A DNA stretch of 64,000 nt from Massilia sp. WG5 (GCF_001412595.2 NZ_CP012640.2:4774001-4838000); one strand, 5' to 3'; positions 29,187 to 41,378 are shown, numbered from the stretch's first letter. The notes: generated by a model not told the origin, from the letters alone. Translations and numbers: made by a program.

Positions 29187-30344
29187 TTAGTTGGCCATGT
29201 TCTTGGCCACGATCGCATCCGTCGCCGACTGCGCCTGCTGCAGCGGCTGGTTCAGCACATTCGTCGTGTAGCTCGGCGCCGGCGTCGACACGGCGCCGAG
29301 CGCGCCGCCCTCCTGCTTGCTGATGTCGACGTCGACGGTGGCCGACAGGCCCACGCGCAGCGGGTGCTGGGCCAGTTCCTTTGGATCGAGCGAGATGCGC
29401 ACCGGCACCCGCTGCACCACCTTGATCCAGTTGCCGGTCGCGTTCTGCGCCGGCAGCAGCGAGAAGGCGCTGCCGGTGCCGGCCGCCAGGCCCACCACCT
29501 TGCCGTGGTAGACCACCTTGCTGCCGTAGATGTCGGCTTCGATGGTGGCTGGCTGGCCGACGCGGATGTCGCGCAGTTCCGATTCCTTGAAGTTGGCGTC
29601 GATCCACAGCTGGTCCAGCGGCACGATCGACAGCAGCGGCGCGCCCGGGGCGATGCGGCTGCCGACCTGCACGCTGCGCTTGGCCACGTAACCGCTCACC
29701 GGCGCCACGATGGCGTTGCGGCGCGCCGCCAGCCAGGCCGACAGGTAATCGGCCTTGGCCGCCAGCACGGTCGGGTGATGGGCCGGGTCCACGCCGGCCA
29801 CCGCGACGCGCGCCGCCGCCACCTGTTTCAGCGCCACGTCCAGCGCGGCCTTCGCATCCTCGACGGCGCGGCGCGCATGCGCCACGTCTTCGCCCGAGAC
29901 CACATTGCCGGCCGCCAGCGGCGCGCGGCGCGCCAGGTCGTCCTGGGCCGCCTTCAGGGTCACCCGGCGCTGGTCGACCACGGCGCTCAGCTGCTCGACG
30001 TTGGAATAGCGCTCGCGCTGCTGGCGCACGGCGGTGCCGAGGCGCGCTTCGGCCTGGGCCAGGTTGACCTCGGCGTCGGACGGATCGAGGCGCACGATCT
30101 CTTCGCCGGCCTTGACCTGCTGGGTCTCGTCGGCGCGGATCTCGACCACGCTGCCGCTCACCTGCGAGGAAACGTTCACCAGGTTGCCGCCGACATAGGC
30201 GTTGTCGGTTTCCATGCGCTTGGACGCGACCAGGGTGTAATAGGCGCCGTAGGCCAGGCCGGCGGCGAGGAAGGCGACGGTGATGCCTGCCAGGACGGCG
30301 CGGCGCTTGCCTTTGTTCGGGACTTGAGTGTTCTCGGTGCTCAT
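29187..30344 (-). CDS. EmrA-type membrane-fusion protein of an efflux pump
   Basis: A 385-residue HlyD/EmrA-family adaptor. One transmembrane helix (about 15-38) anchors it. The split lipoyl domain begins Asp-Asn-Ala-Tyr-Val-Gly-Gly-Asn, typical of EmrA. A long alpha-helical hairpin (about 95-205) and a beta-barrel domain follow. It would link the EmrB-like MFS pump to the outer-membrane factor for drug or xenobiotic export. It is the last gene of a four-gene operon (marR, emrB type, NodT type, emrA type). Confidence 0.88.
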   Translation of the reverse strand: MSTENTQVPNKGKRRAVLAGITVAFLAAGLAYGAYYTLVASKRMETDNAYVGGNLVNVSSQVSGSVVEIRADETQQVKAGEEIVRLDPSDAEVNLAQAEARLGTAVRQQRERYSNVEQLSAVVDQRRVTLKAAQDDLARRAPLAAGNVVSGEDVAHARRAVEDAKAALDVALKQVAAARVAVAGVDPAHHPTVLAAKADYLSAWLAARRNAIVAPVSGYVAKRSVQVGSRIAPGAPLLSIVPLDQLWIDANFKESELRDIRVGQPATIEADIYGSKVVYHGKVVGLAAGTGSAFSLLPAQNATGNWIKVVQRVPVRISLDPKELAQHPLRVGLSATVDVDISKQEGGALGAVSTPAPSYTTNVLNQPLQQAQSATDAIVAKNMAN

Positions 30345-30359
30345 GGGACGGGTCTTTGA

Positions 30360-31835
30360 TTATTTGGAATTATTGGATGCAAGGGCGGGCCTACCGCCAG
30401 CGTTTGCCGGCGCGGCGTGATAACCGCCGCCGAGCGCCTTGACCAGCGCGACCTGGGTCTGCAGGCGTGCGTCGGCGATCTGCAGGTCGGTGTCCTGCTG
30501 GCGCAGCAGGGTCATCTTCGCCTGCAGCACGCCGGCGCGTTCCAGCAGGCCGCGTTTCATGCGCGCTTCGGCGCTGTCGACCAGCTTGCGGCTGGATTCC
30601 AGCGCGAGCCGGTGCGCCTGGGCTTCCTGCTCGAGTCCCTGCAGGGTGGCGCCTTCCTGGGCCACTTCGCGCACGGCGGCCAGCACGGCCTCGTTGTACT
30701 CGCTCACCAGTTCGTCGCGATTGCTGCGCGCCACACCCAGCTGGGCCTTCAGGCGGCCGCTGTCGAACAGCGGCAGGTCGAGGGTGGCGCCGAGCAGCGG
30801 CGTGCGGCTGGGCCAGCGCAGCAGTTTGCCGAGCGAGACCGCGTCGAGGCCGAGCGCGCCGACCAGGTTGATGTCGGGTCGGAAGGCGGCCTCGCTGGCG
30901 GCCACGCGGCCGAGCTGGGCCTCGACCCGCCAGCGCGCGGCCTGCAGGTCGGGACGGCGCGCCAGCAGTTCCATGCCGAGTTCACGCGGCAGGGCGTTGA
31001 CGGCAGGCGCCGGCCTGGAACGCGCGAGCTTGGCGAGGGCCAGGGTATCGCCGCCGGTCAGGGCGCGCAACACTTCGCGTTCGCGGCCCGCCTGGGTGGC
31101 CAGGCGCTTCGACTGTTCGTCGAGCACGCCGAGGTCGAGTTCGGCGCCGGCCAGCTGTTCGCTGGTGGCCAGGCCGTGGGCGATGCGGGCCTTGCGCCCG
31201 TCCACGATCTCGCGCTGCACGGCCGCGAGAAGCTGCACATTGTCCTGGCGCGCCCACAGCATCTGCAGGCGGAAGTAGCTCTGGGCGACGCTGGCGGCGA
31301 TCGCCTGCGCGGCCTGCGCGGCTTCGGCCCGGCGCGCATTCTCTTCGCCCAGCGCGCTGGCGACCAGGGAGCGGTGCTTGCCCCACCAGTCGACGTCGTA
31401 GGAGGCGCGTACCTGCACGTTGGCGTCGTTGAACCAGGCCCCGCCGATCGGCGGCGGGAAGAAGCCGTTCGAGGAATAGCGCTGGCGGTTCAGGCCCGTC
31501 GCCAGGCCGACCCGGGCGCCTTCGTCGGCGCGCTCGGCGCTCACGATGGCCTGGGCGCCGGCCACGCGCGCCTGCACCACGGCCAGGCTCGGGTTGTCGC
31601 GCAGCGCCTGCCGGATCAGGGCATCCAGCTGCGGGTCGCCGTAGGCCAGCCACCATTGTTCGGCGGGCCAGGCGTCCGCCGGCAGGGTGATGCCGGGCGC
31701 GAGCCGGGCCTTCGCGGCCAGGTCGATCGCGGCCGGCTTGTTCCTGTCGGCCGGGACGCTGATGCAGCCGGCCAGCAGCGCCAGCACGGCGCCGGCGATC
31801 GAGGCGTTTTTCAGATTGAGGGATGAGAGTCGCAC
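30360..31835 (-). CDS. NodT-family outer-membrane efflux lipoprotein
   Basis: A 491-residue TolC-like outer-membrane factor. The signal peptide ends with lipobox Leu-Leu-Ala-Gly-Cys, so the mature protein is lipid-modified. Two repeated OEP domains (about 60-255 and 270-465) form the barrel and periplasmic tunnel. The C-terminus is a short flexible tail. It lies between the emrB- and emrA-type genes with gaps of 15-20 bp, so the whole tripartite pump is encoded here. Confidence 0.88.
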   Translation of the reverse strand: MRLSSLNLKNASIAGAVLALLAGCISVPADRNKPAAIDLAAKARLAPGITLPADAWPAEQWWLAYGDPQLDALIRQALRDNPSLAVVQARVAGAQAIVSAERADEGARVGLATGLNRQRYSSNGFFPPPIGGAWFNDANVQVRASYDVDWWGKHRSLVASALGEENARRAEAAQAAQAIAASVAQSYFRLQMLWARQDNVQLLAAVQREIVDGRKARIAHGLATSEQLAGAELDLGVLDEQSKRLATQAGREREVLRALTGGDTLALAKLARSRPAPAVNALPRELGMELLARRPDLQAARWRVEAQLGRVAASEAAFRPDINLVGALGLDAVSLGKLLRWPSRTPLLGATLDLPLFDSGRLKAQLGVARSNRDELVSEYNEAVLAAVREVAQEGATLQGLEQEAQAHRLALESSRKLVDSAEARMKRGLLERAGVLQAKMTLLRQQDTDLQIADARLQTQVALVKALGGGYHAAPANAGGRPALASNNSK

Positions 31836-31853
31836 TTGTTCTAGCTTTCCAAA

Positions 31854-33416
31854 TTAATCGAGGTGCGCGGCTTCGACCGGGGCCGGGCCGCTTGATGCCT
31901 TCGGCGGACGGATCAGGATCAGCAGCGGAATCACGGCGGCGGTGAGCAGCATCATCAGCCAGTAGTCGTCGACGTAGGCGATCATCGAGGCCTGGCGCGT
32001 GACCTCGTTGTTGATCATGGCGGCGCCGAGCTGGCTGCCCACGTTGTAGACGCTGCCCGGATCGCTCAGCGCCGGGTTGGCGTTGGTGATGTGGGTCGTC
32101 AGCGAGGCGTGGGCGATCTGGGTGTTCCGCACCAGCAGCGCCTGCACCAGCGCGATGCCGATCGACGAGCCGATGTTGCGAATCAGGCTGTACAGGGCCG
32201 TGCCTTCGGCGCGCATCTGCGGCGACAGCGTGGCGAAGGTGGCGGCCGACAGCGGCACGAACACCAGGCCCAGGCCGACGCCCTGGATCACGCCCGGCCA
32301 CACGATGTCGGAGGTCGACAGCACCAGCGTGTACTGGGTCATCTGCCACAGCGAGAAGGCGGTGATGGCGAAGCCGCTGCCCAGCAGCAGGCGGAAGTCG
32401 ACCTTGCCGGTCAGCTTGCCCACCACCAGCATCGCCGCCATCGTGCCCAGGCCGGACGGCGCCGTCACCAGGCCGGCCAGCGCGGCCGGATAGCCCATCA
32501 GGCCCTGCAGCATGGTCGGCATCAGCGCGCGGGTCGCGAACAGCACCATGCCGACGATGAAGATCAGCAGCAGGCCGGTGACGTAGTTCGAGTTCTTCAG
32601 CAGGCGGAAGTCGACGAAGGTCTTGCCGGCCGGGCTCATCAGGGAGTGGCCGATGAAGTAGGCGAAGGACAAGGTGGTCAGGACCAGCTCGATCCAGGTT
32701 TCAAGCGACGCGAACCAGTCGTTCTGCTCGCCGCGGTCGAGCAGCATCTGCAGCGCGCCGATCGCGACCGACAGCGTGACGAAGCCGAACATGTCGAAGC
32801 GCACGCGGCGCGCGGCGGGCGTCGGTTGGATGTAGCGCCAGATGCCGTAGAAGGCCACCGCGCCGATCGGCAGGTTGATGAAGAAGACCCAGCGCCAGCT
32901 GTAGCTGTCGGTCAGCCAGCCGCCCAGGGTCGGGCCGAGGATCGGGCCGATCATCACGCCCATGCCCCACACCGCCATCGCCGAACCGTGCTTCTCCTTC
33001 GGATTGATGTCGAGCAGGACCGACTGCGACAGCGGCACCAGGGCCGCGCCGAACACGCCCTGCAGCATGCGCGAGACGACGATCTCGGTCAGGTTCATGG
33101 AAATGCCGCACAGGGCGGAGGCGATGGTGAAGCCGGCCACCGAGACCAGGAACACCTTCTTCAGGCCGAAGCGGTCGACCAGCCAGCCGTTCAGCGGGGT
33201 GGCGATGGCGGCCGCCACGATGAAGGAGGTCAGCACCCAGGTGATCTGGTCCTGCGAGGCCGACAGCGCGCCCTGCATGTGCGGCAGGGCGACGTTGGCG
33301 ATGGTGCCGTCGAGCGCCTGGATGATCGTCGCCAGCATGATCGAGATCGTGATCATGGTGCGGTTGAGCGGCGGGCTGTGGGGAACCGGCGCCGCGTTCA
33401 CGGTGGCTGCGCTCAC
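31854..33416 (-). CDS. EmrB-type DHA2 multidrug transporter
   Basis: A 520-residue, 14-helix MFS transporter of the DHA2 family. Motif C region Gly-Pro-Ile-Leu-Gly-Pro-Thr-Leu-Gly-Gly and the motif A-like Asp-Arg-Phe-Gly-Leu-Lys-Lys are present. TM1 carries Ala-Leu-Asp-Gly-Thr-Ile-Ala-Asn-Val-Ala with the membrane-embedded Asp typical of EmrB. The GTG start at 33416 overlaps the marR stop (GTGA), so translation is coupled. It is the pump of the tripartite system encoded here; substrates cannot be predicted. Confidence 0.9.
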   Translation of the reverse strand: MSAATVNAAPVPHSPPLNRTMITISIMLATIIQALDGTIANVALPHMQGALSASQDQITWVLTSFIVAAAIATPLNGWLVDRFGLKKVFLVSVAGFTIASALCGISMNLTEIVVSRMLQGVFGAALVPLSQSVLLDINPKEKHGSAMAVWGMGVMIGPILGPTLGGWLTDSYSWRWVFFINLPIGAVAFYGIWRYIQPTPAARRVRFDMFGFVTLSVAIGALQMLLDRGEQNDWFASLETWIELVLTTLSFAYFIGHSLMSPAGKTFVDFRLLKNSNYVTGLLLIFIVGMVLFATRALMPTMLQGLMGYPAALAGLVTAPSGLGTMAAMLVVGKLTGKVDFRLLLGSGFAITAFSLWQMTQYTLVLSTSDIVWPGVIQGVGLGLVFVPLSAATFATLSPQMRAEGTALYSLIRNIGSSIGIALVQALLVRNTQIAHASLTTHITNANPALSDPGSVYNVGSQLGAAMINNEVTRQASMIAYVDDYWLMMLLTAAVIPLLILIRPPKASSGPAPVEAAHLD

Positions 33417-33862
33417 AGCTGCTCCTCGATACGGGTGCGCAGCAGCTCCAGCAGCTCGGTGGCGGCCTTGAGCTGGGCCGGGTCGATGTCGCCCAGCAGG
33501 GCGGTGCGCACGGCGTTGGCCTGTGCGCGCACCTGCTGGTACAGCGTGGTGCCGGCTTCGGTCAGGTGAACCAGCTTGACGCGGCGGTCGGTGGGCGAGG
33601 GCGCGCGCGTGACCAGGCCTTCGCGCTCGAGGCGGTCGAGCATCGACACCATCGACGGCCCTTCGACGCCGACCAGGTCGGCCAGCGCGCGCTGCGACAG
33701 CGGGCCGGTGCACTTGGCGACCATCGCGATCGTCATCCAGCCGGCCTGGCCGATGCCCAGGTGCTTGAGTTGCTTGTCGATCAGGAGGCGCCAGCCGCGC
33801 GCCGTGCTGTGCACGGCGGCGGAAAAGCGCTCCCCGACCGGGGATTCAGGTAGATCACTCAT
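33413..33862 (-). CDS. MarR-family regulator of the efflux operon
   Basis: A 149-residue MarR/SlyA-type winged-helix protein. The recognition region is Leu-Ser-Gln-Arg-Ala-Leu-Ala-Asp-Leu-Val-Gly-Val-Glu, and the wing contains Asp-Arg-Arg-Val-Lys. It heads the efflux operon. An 18-bp inverted repeat overlaps its own promoter, which fits negative autoregulation released by a pump substrate. Confidence 0.87.
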   Translation of the reverse strand: MSDLPESPVGERFSAAVHSTARGWRLLIDKQLKHLGIGQAGWMTIAMVAKCTGPLSQRALADLVGVEGPSMVSMLDRLEREGLVTRAPSPTDRRVKLVHLTEAGTTLYQQVRAQANAVRTALLGDIDPAQLKAATELLELLRTRIEEQL

Positions 33863-33876
33863 CGTTAGTAATCGAA

Positions 33877-33922
33877 TCGATAGGAATCTATCGAGTTTAG
33901 ATTATGCAAGATGCCTTGTAAA
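33877..33922 (-). promoter_or_regulatory. Promoter and MarR operator of the efflux operon
   Basis: On the minus strand TTTACA (33922-33917) and TAAACT (33899-33894) are spaced by 17 bp, a sound sigma-70 promoter. TCGATAG-GAAT-CTATCGA (33877-33894), a perfect 7-bp inverted repeat, covers the predicted transcription start and touches the -10 box. Repressor binding there would block transcription. Confidence 0.65.
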
Positions 33923-33982
33923 GAGCGATCCGATGTCCAAGGTCATGTCAGAATCGTCTTAACGATGAGGAAGGAGGCGTAG

Positions 33983-34837
33983 ATGCCGCAAGCCGCACTG
34001 CTGACTGTCCACGGAATGGGGGAGACGAAGCGCGACTACGCCGAGAAGCTGTTCGAGGCGGTAGCGGCGCGCCTGGGGCCGCTGTCGGGCCGGGTCGATT
34101 ACCGCTCGATCTACTACCAGGACATCCTCAAGCCCAACCAGGAAACCGTATGGGCCAAGGTGAACGACACGACGCGCCTGCACTATGCCGACCTGCGCCG
34201 CTTCCTGCTGTTCGGCTTCGGCGACGCCGCCGGGCTGGAGAACCGCAAGGAGATCGAGGGCTCGGTCTACGAACTGGCGCAGGCGGCGATCGCGCGCCAG
34301 CTGCTGGGCGTGGCCAGGCAGGACCCGGAAACCCGCGTGGTGTTCCTGGCGCAGTCGCTGGGCTGCCAGGTGCTGTCCAGCTATCTCTATGACGCGCAGA
34401 AGGCGGCCGCCGGCGGACGGGTGGCGGCGGGCGTGTGGCAGGACATCGACGGCTGGGCCATGCGCGCGCTGGGTGCGCGCCTGAGCGACGCCGACCGGCG
34501 CTTCATGGCCGGCGGCACCTGCGGCGCCCTCGTCACGACCGGCTGCAACATCCCGATCTTCGTGGCCGCCCACAAGGTCATGGACATCAAGCCGATCGCG
34601 CGGCCGACCCCGGGCTTCGAGTGGATCAACCTGTACGACCCGGACGACGCGCTCGGCTGGCCGCTGCAGCCGCTGTCTCCGGGCTATGCCGAGCTGGTCG
34701 ACGACCGCGCGATCAATGCGGGGCAGGGTGCGGTCACCTGGATCCTGAAGAGCTGGAATCCGCTGTCCCACACGGCCTACTGGGGCGACGCCCAGGTGCT
34801 CGACGTGCTGGTGCAGCGGCTGCGCGCCGCGTTCTAG
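33983..34837 (+). CDS. Alpha/beta-hydrolase-like protein of unknown function
   Basis: A 284-residue cytoplasmic protein. It begins Leu-Leu-Thr-Val-His-Gly-Met-Gly-Glu, an oxyanion-hole-like strand-loop of alpha/beta hydrolases. Near residue 116 it has Ala-Gln-Ser-Leu-Gly, the position of a nucleophile elbow with a Ser. A later His (His-Thr-Ala-Tyr-Trp-Gly-Asp) could complete a triad. I do not recognise a named family or substrate. AAGGAGG precedes the ATG. It is alone between two oppositely oriented genes; its 3' end overlaps metR by 4 bp. Confidence 0.7.
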   Translation: MPQAALLTVHGMGETKRDYAEKLFEAVAARLGPLSGRVDYRSIYYQDILKPNQETVWAKVNDTTRLHYADLRRFLLFGFGDAAGLENRKEIEGSVYELAQAAIARQLLGVARQDPETRVVFLAQSLGCQVLSSYLYDAQKAAAGGRVAAGVWQDIDGWAMRALGARLSDADRRFMAGGTCGALVTTGCNIPIFVAAHKVMDIKPIARPTPGFEWINLYDPDDALGWPLQPLSPGYAELVDDRAINAGQGAVTWILKSWNPLSHTAYWGDAQVLDVLVQRLRAAF

Positions 34838-35736
34838 CGATCCGGCGCGCCGGCTCCTGTCGCGCGCGCCTTGGCGACGAAGGCGCGAAGGTAATCGACG
34901 TCGCCGTCGGCCTCGCGCACCCCCAGGAACAGCTGCTTGGCGACGCCGCGTTCGCCCAGCCGCACCGATGTGAGCGCCATCTTGGGCGCGTATTCCTCCA
35001 CCAGCCAGCGTGGCAGGGCGGTCACGCCGCGCCCGGCGGCCACCATTTGCAGCAGGATGTCGGTGGTCTCGATGACCTTGTGCTTGCGCGGCAGGCACCC
35101 GGCCGGCAGCAGGAACTGGTTGTAGATGTCGAGGCGCTCGACCGCGACCGGATAGGTGATCAGGACTTCCTCCGCCAGTTCGTGCGGCATGACGTGGTCG
35201 CGTCCGGCCAGCCGGTGTGCGCCCGCAAGCACCAGCACCTGCTCGTAGTCGAACACCGGCTCGAAGCGCAAGCCCGGCTTGTGCACGGGATCCGGCGTGA
35301 CCAGGATGTCGATCTCGTAGCCGAACAGGGCGCCGATGCCGCCGAACTGGAATTTCTGCTTGACGTCGACGTCGACGTCCGGCCAGTCGGCCAGGTAAGG
35401 CGCGACGACCTTCAGCAGCCACTGGTAGCAGGGATGGCATTCCATCCCGATGCGCAGGGTGCCGCGCTGGCCTTGCGCGTACTGCCGCATCAGTTGTTCC
35501 GCATGCTCGAACTGCGGCAGCAGGCGGTTGGCCAGGCCGAGCAGGTATTCGCCGGCCTGAGTGAGCCGCAGGCTGCGTCCTTCGCGCAGCCACACGTCGG
35601 TGCCGAGCTGCTGTTCGAGCTTCCTGACCGTGTGGCTGAGCGCCGATTGGGTCAGGCACAGTACGTCTGCCGCCGCCGTCAGGGAACCCTGGCGGGCGAC
35701 CTCGCGGATGAGGGCCAGGTGAATGCGTTCAAGCAT
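34834..35736 (-). CDS. metR: MetR-type LysR activator of methionine synthesis
   Basis: A 300-residue LysR-family regulator. The N-terminal winged helix (Gly-Ser-Leu-Thr-Ala-Ala-Ala-Asp-Val-Leu ... Ser-Ala-Leu-Ser-His-Thr) is followed by a linker helix and effector domain. The effector region (Gly-Met-Glu-Cys-His-Pro-Cys-Tyr-Gln-Trp-Leu) resembles that of MetR, which binds homocysteine. It is divergent from metE with 102 bp between, the classical metR-metE arrangement. TGAA and TTCA half-sites are present in that gap but no clean TGAA-N5-TTCA. Confidence 0.87.
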   Translation of the reverse strand: MLERIHLALIREVARQGSLTAAADVLCLTQSALSHTVRKLEQQLGTDVWLREGRSLRLTQAGEYLLGLANRLLPQFEHAEQLMRQYAQGQRGTLRIGMECHPCYQWLLKVVAPYLADWPDVDVDVKQKFQFGGIGALFGYEIDILVTPDPVHKPGLRFEPVFDYEQVLVLAGAHRLAGRDHVMPHELAEEVLITYPVAVERLDIYNQFLLPAGCLPRKHKVIETTDILLQMVAAGRGVTALPRWLVEEYAPKMALTSVRLGERGVAKQLFLGVREADGDVDYLRAFVAKARATGAGAPDR

Positions 35737-35838
35737 GCTGAATCATGAAGAAAGTTAATGGATTAATGAAATATTACCATTTTTATTCATGAGTTCCCTT
35801 GACTATGATGCATACCATTCTCACTAGGACTCATCGAC

Positions 35839-38115
35839 ATGGTCACCACACACAATCTCGGATACCCCCGCATCGGCGCCCGGCGCGAACTGAAATTTTC
35901 CCTCGAGCAGTATTGGAAGGGGGCGGCCTCGCAAACCGAGCTGGAAGCGCTCGGCATCCGGCTGCGCCAGCGGCATTGGCGGGAGCAGGCCGGGCTGGAC
36001 CTGGCGCCGGTCGGCGACTTTTCACTGTACGACCAGGTGCTCGACATGAGCTTTACGCTGGGGAACGTTCCGGCGCGTGCGCGTCGCCAGGCGGGGACCG
36101 AGCTCGACACCTATTTCCGGGTCGCGCGCGGCCGCTCGGCGCACGACGCGGACTGCGCCTGCGCCCATGCGGGGGAGATGACCAAGTGGTTCGACACCAA
36201 CTACCACTACATCGTGCCCGAGTTTTCCGCTGCGACCGAATTCTCGCTGGACGCATCGCGCCTGCTGGCGCAGCTGCGTGAAGCGCGTGCGCTCGGCGTG
36301 CCGGCCAAGCCGGTCATCCTCGGACCGGTCAGCTATCTGTGGCTGGGCAAGGCCAAGGACCAGTCCGACCGGCTGGCCCTGTTGCCGCGCCTGCTGCCGG
36401 TCTACGCCGCGTTGCTGGAGCAGCTGGCGCTGGAAGGCGCCGAGTGGGTCCAGGTCGACGAGCCGGTACTGGTCACGGAGCTCGACGGCGCCTGGCGCCA
36501 GGCCTTCGCCAGCGCGTACGAGAGCCTGCGCGAATCGCCGGCCAAGCTGCTGCTGGCGACGTATTTCGGCACGCTGCAGGACAACCTCGACCTGGCGTGC
36601 GGCTTGCCGGTGCAGGGCTTGCATGTCGACGCCGTGCGCGGTCGCGCCGAAGTCGACGAGGTGGTGCGGCGCTGGCCGCGCGATCGCGTGCTGTCGCTGG
36701 GCGTGATCGATGGCCGCAACGTCTGGAAGACCGACCTGCACGCGACCCTCGAATGGCTGGAGCCGATCCATGGGCTCCTGCGTGAGCGCTTGTGGATTGC
36801 CCCGTCCTGCTCACTGTTGCACGTGCCGGTCGACCTGGACGGCGAGCAGGGCCTCGACCGCGAGATCCGCTCCTGGCTCGCCTTCGCACGCCAGAAGCTG
36901 GATGAGCTCAGGGTGTTGGGCGTGGCGCTGAACAAGGGCCGCGTGGCGGTGCAGGATGCATTGGTCGCGAACCATGCGGCGGTCAGCAGCCGGCAGCGCT
37001 CGGCGCGGGTGCACGACCCGGAGGTCAAGGCGGCGCTGGGCGGCATCTCCGCCGCGCTGGGGCGGCGCTCCAGCGCATACGCGGCGCGGGCGGCCAGGCA
37101 GGCGGCGCTGCTTCGCCTGCCGGCTTACCCGACCACGACGATCGGCTCCTTCCCTCAGACCGCCGAGATCCGGGAGGCCCGCAAGCGCTTCCGCCAGGGT
37201 GTGCTGGACGAAGCGGCCTACCGGGCGCTCATGCGGGACGAAATCGCGCGCTGCGTGCAGGAGCAGGAAGCGATCGGCCTGGACGTGTTCGTCCACGGCG
37301 AGGCGGAACGCAACGACATGGTCGAATACTTTGGCGAGCAGCTCGACGGCTTCGCCTTCACCGAAGCCGGATGGGTACAATCCTACGGCTCGCGCTGTGT
37401 CAAGCCGCCGATCCTGTTCGGCGACGTCAAGCGGCCGCGCGCCATGACGGTCGAGTGGACCCGCTATGCGCAATCGCTGACCGACAAGCCGATGAAGGGC
37501 ATGCTGACCGGCCCGGTCACCATCCTCAACTGGTCGTTCGTGCGCGACGACCAGCCACGCGCCGAGACCTGCCGCCAGCTGGCGCTGGCGATCCGCGCCG
37601 AGGTGCTGGACCTGGAACGCAGCGGCGTGCGGGTGATCCAGATCGACGAGGCCGCGCTGCGCGAAGGTCTGCCGCTGCGCCGCGCGCAATGGCGGACCCA
37701 CCTGGAGTGGGCGGTCGAGTGTTTCCGCATCGCCGCCAACGGCGTGCGCGACGATACCCAGATCCACACCCACATGTGCTACTCGGAGTTCAACGACATC
37801 ATCGCCGCGATCGCCGGGATGGACGCGGACGTGATCACCATCGAGACCTCGCGCTCGGACATGGAACTGCTGGACGCTTTCGAGCACTTCGACTATCCGA
37901 ACGCGATCGGTCCCGGGGTGTACGACATTCATTCGCCGAACGTTCCCAGCCGCGAACACATCGAGCAGATGATGCGCAAGGCGGCGCGTCGCGTGCCGGC
38001 GCAGCGCCTGTGGGTCAATCCCGACTGCGGCCTGAAAACCCGCGGATGGGACGAGGTGCGCCCGGCGCTGCGCAACATGGTCGACGCCGCCCGCAGCTTG
38101 CGCGAAGCCGCCTGA
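35839..38115 (+). CDS. metE: Cobalamin-independent methionine synthase
   Basis: A 758-residue enzyme that transfers methyl from 5-methyltetrahydrofolate (polyglutamate) to homocysteine. The N-terminal start Asn-Leu-Gly-Tyr-Pro-Arg-Ile-Gly is typical. The C-terminal catalytic barrel has the zinc ligands His645 and Cys647 (His-Thr-His-Met-Cys-Tyr-Ser), a Glu, and the final Cys in Asn-Pro-Asp-Cys-Gly-Leu-Lys-Thr-Arg. Length matches the E. coli enzyme. Divergent metR probably activates it. No cobalamin riboswitch is visible in the 102-bp gap. Confidence 0.95.
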   Translation: MVTTHNLGYPRIGARRELKFSLEQYWKGAASQTELEALGIRLRQRHWREQAGLDLAPVGDFSLYDQVLDMSFTLGNVPARARRQAGTELDTYFRVARGRSAHDADCACAHAGEMTKWFDTNYHYIVPEFSAATEFSLDASRLLAQLREARALGVPAKPVILGPVSYLWLGKAKDQSDRLALLPRLLPVYAALLEQLALEGAEWVQVDEPVLVTELDGAWRQAFASAYESLRESPAKLLLATYFGTLQDNLDLACGLPVQGLHVDAVRGRAEVDEVVRRWPRDRVLSLGVIDGRNVWKTDLHATLEWLEPIHGLLRERLWIAPSCSLLHVPVDLDGEQGLDREIRSWLAFARQKLDELRVLGVALNKGRVAVQDALVANHAAVSSRQRSARVHDPEVKAALGGISAALGRRSSAYAARAARQAALLRLPAYPTTTIGSFPQTAEIREARKRFRQGVLDEAAYRALMRDEIARCVQEQEAIGLDVFVHGEAERNDMVEYFGEQLDGFAFTEAGWVQSYGSRCVKPPILFGDVKRPRAMTVEWTRYAQSLTDKPMKGMLTGPVTILNWSFVRDDQPRAETCRQLALAIRAEVLDLERSGVRVIQIDEAALREGLPLRRAQWRTHLEWAVECFRIAANGVRDDTQIHTHMCYSEFNDIIAAIAGMDADVITIETSRSDMELLDAFEHFDYPNAIGPGVYDIHSPNVPSREHIEQMMRKAARRVPAQRLWVNPDCGLKTRGWDEVRPALRNMVDAARSLREAA

Positions 38116-38123
38116 GCGTCGAA

Positions 38124-38184
38124 CTGTATTCCCGCGCCGCGGCGGCTTCTGTACGCGCCGCGCCGGACCCGGCCGGCCTACCAT
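38124..38184 (+). promoter_or_regulatory. Shared-architecture promoter 1 (fdhD)
   Basis: CTGTAT (38124-38129), 19 bp, CTGTAC (38149-38154), 24 bp, then -10 TACCAT (38179-38184). No -35 consensus is present, so an activator is likely needed. The ATG of fdhD follows the -10 by 7 bp, so the mRNA is probably leaderless. Four other promoters in this cluster have the same 61-bp layout. Confidence 0.75.
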
Positions 38185-38191
38185 CGGGAGC

Positions 38192-39010
38192 ATGAGAGAT
38201 ATCATTTCAGACGATGCCGCGCCGGTGGGACCGGCCGGCTTCCAGCTGCGGTCGATCGTGCGCCACCGCGGCGACAGCCGGGGCGAGGGGCACGACAGCG
38301 TGGCGGAGGAGATGCCGCTGGCGCTGGTGGTCAACGGCATTTCGCACGTGGTCATGATGGTCACGCCGCGCGACCTCGAGGCCTTCGCGGTCGGCTTCGC
38401 GCTGACCGAGGGGCTGGTCGACAGCCGGGCGCAGATCTACGATGCCGAGCTGCGCATCCACGCGCGCGCGGCCGAGGTCGAGCTGACCGTCGCGCAGGAG
38501 GCGTTCCAGCGCCTCAAGGGACGGCGGCGGGCGCTGGCCGGGCGTACCGGCTGCGGCGTGTGCGGCATCGAAAGCCTTGCGCTGCTCGACCTGGCGCCGG
38601 AAAAGATGGCGCCGGCGGCGCTGCCCGCGGACCTGGTGACGGCCATCGCGCGCGCCGCCGCGGAACTGCCGCGGCACCAGACCCTGATGCGCGAGACCGG
38701 GGGCGTGCACGCCGCCGCCTGGTGCGGGCATGACGGCGCCATCGCCGCCGTGTTCGAGGACGTCGGCCGCCACAACGCGCTCGACAAGCTGGTGGGGCAC
38801 CTGGCGCTGCAGGGTATCGACCTGCGCAGCGGCTTCGTCTTCATGTCGAGCCGCGCCAGCTACGAGCTCGCGCGCAAGACCGCGCGCATGGGCATCCCGA
38901 TGCTAGCGACGATCTCGGCGCCCAGTTCGCTGGCGGTCGACATCGCGGCGCAGGCCGGCTTGAAGCTGGCCAGCTTCTGCCGGCAGGATGGGTTTGTCGA
39001 ATATACGTGA
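38192..39010 (+). CDS. fdhD: FdhD sulfurtransferase for molybdenum cofactor of formate dehydrogenase
   Basis: A 272-residue protein with the invariant Cys121-X2-Cys124 pair (Gly-Cys-Gly-Val-Cys-Gly), at the same residue numbers as in E. coli. Phe-Glu-Asp-Val-Gly-Arg-His-Asn-Ala-Leu-Asp-Lys and Met-Ser-Ser-Arg are further family signatures. FdhD takes sulfur from IscS and hands it to the Mo-bis-MGD cofactor of formate dehydrogenases, needed for activity. The convergent neighbour encodes an FdhF/YdeP-family molybdoenzyme, its likely client. Both promoters carry the same direct-repeat element. Confidence 0.93.
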   Translation: MRDIISDDAAPVGPAGFQLRSIVRHRGDSRGEGHDSVAEEMPLALVVNGISHVVMMVTPRDLEAFAVGFALTEGLVDSRAQIYDAELRIHARAAEVELTVAQEAFQRLKGRRRALAGRTGCGVCGIESLALLDLAPEKMAPAALPADLVTAIARAAAELPRHQTLMRETGGVHAAAWCGHDGAIAAVFEDVGRHNALDKLVGHLALQGIDLRSGFVFMSSRASYELARKTARMGIPMLATISAPSSLAVDIAAQAGLKLASFCRQDGFVEYT

Positions 39011-39012
39011 CG

Positions 39013-39046
39013 CTGAAGGTCGTCCCCGCCTGCGCGGGGACGACCT

Positions 39047-39050
<4 letters not shown>
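39013..39050. terminator. Bidirectional hairpin between fdhD and the FdhF/YdeP-like gene
   Basis: CTGAAGGTCGTCCCCGC pairs perfectly with 39034-39050 (17-bp stem, CTGC loop). It begins 2 bp after the fdhD stop and covers the stop of the convergent gene. There are no T-runs. The GTCCCCGC/GCGGGGAC core is a palindrome often found between genes in Burkholderiales. Confidence 0.65.
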
Positions 39051-41350
<2,300 letters not shown>

Positions 41351-41378
41351 CTTTGGCTCCTGTATCTGGCAGGCCGCT

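Noticed and set aside
35737..35838. Cobalamin riboswitch or clear MetR box before metE
   Set aside because: The gap is too short for the riboswitch and only isolated TGAA/TTCA half-sites are present.
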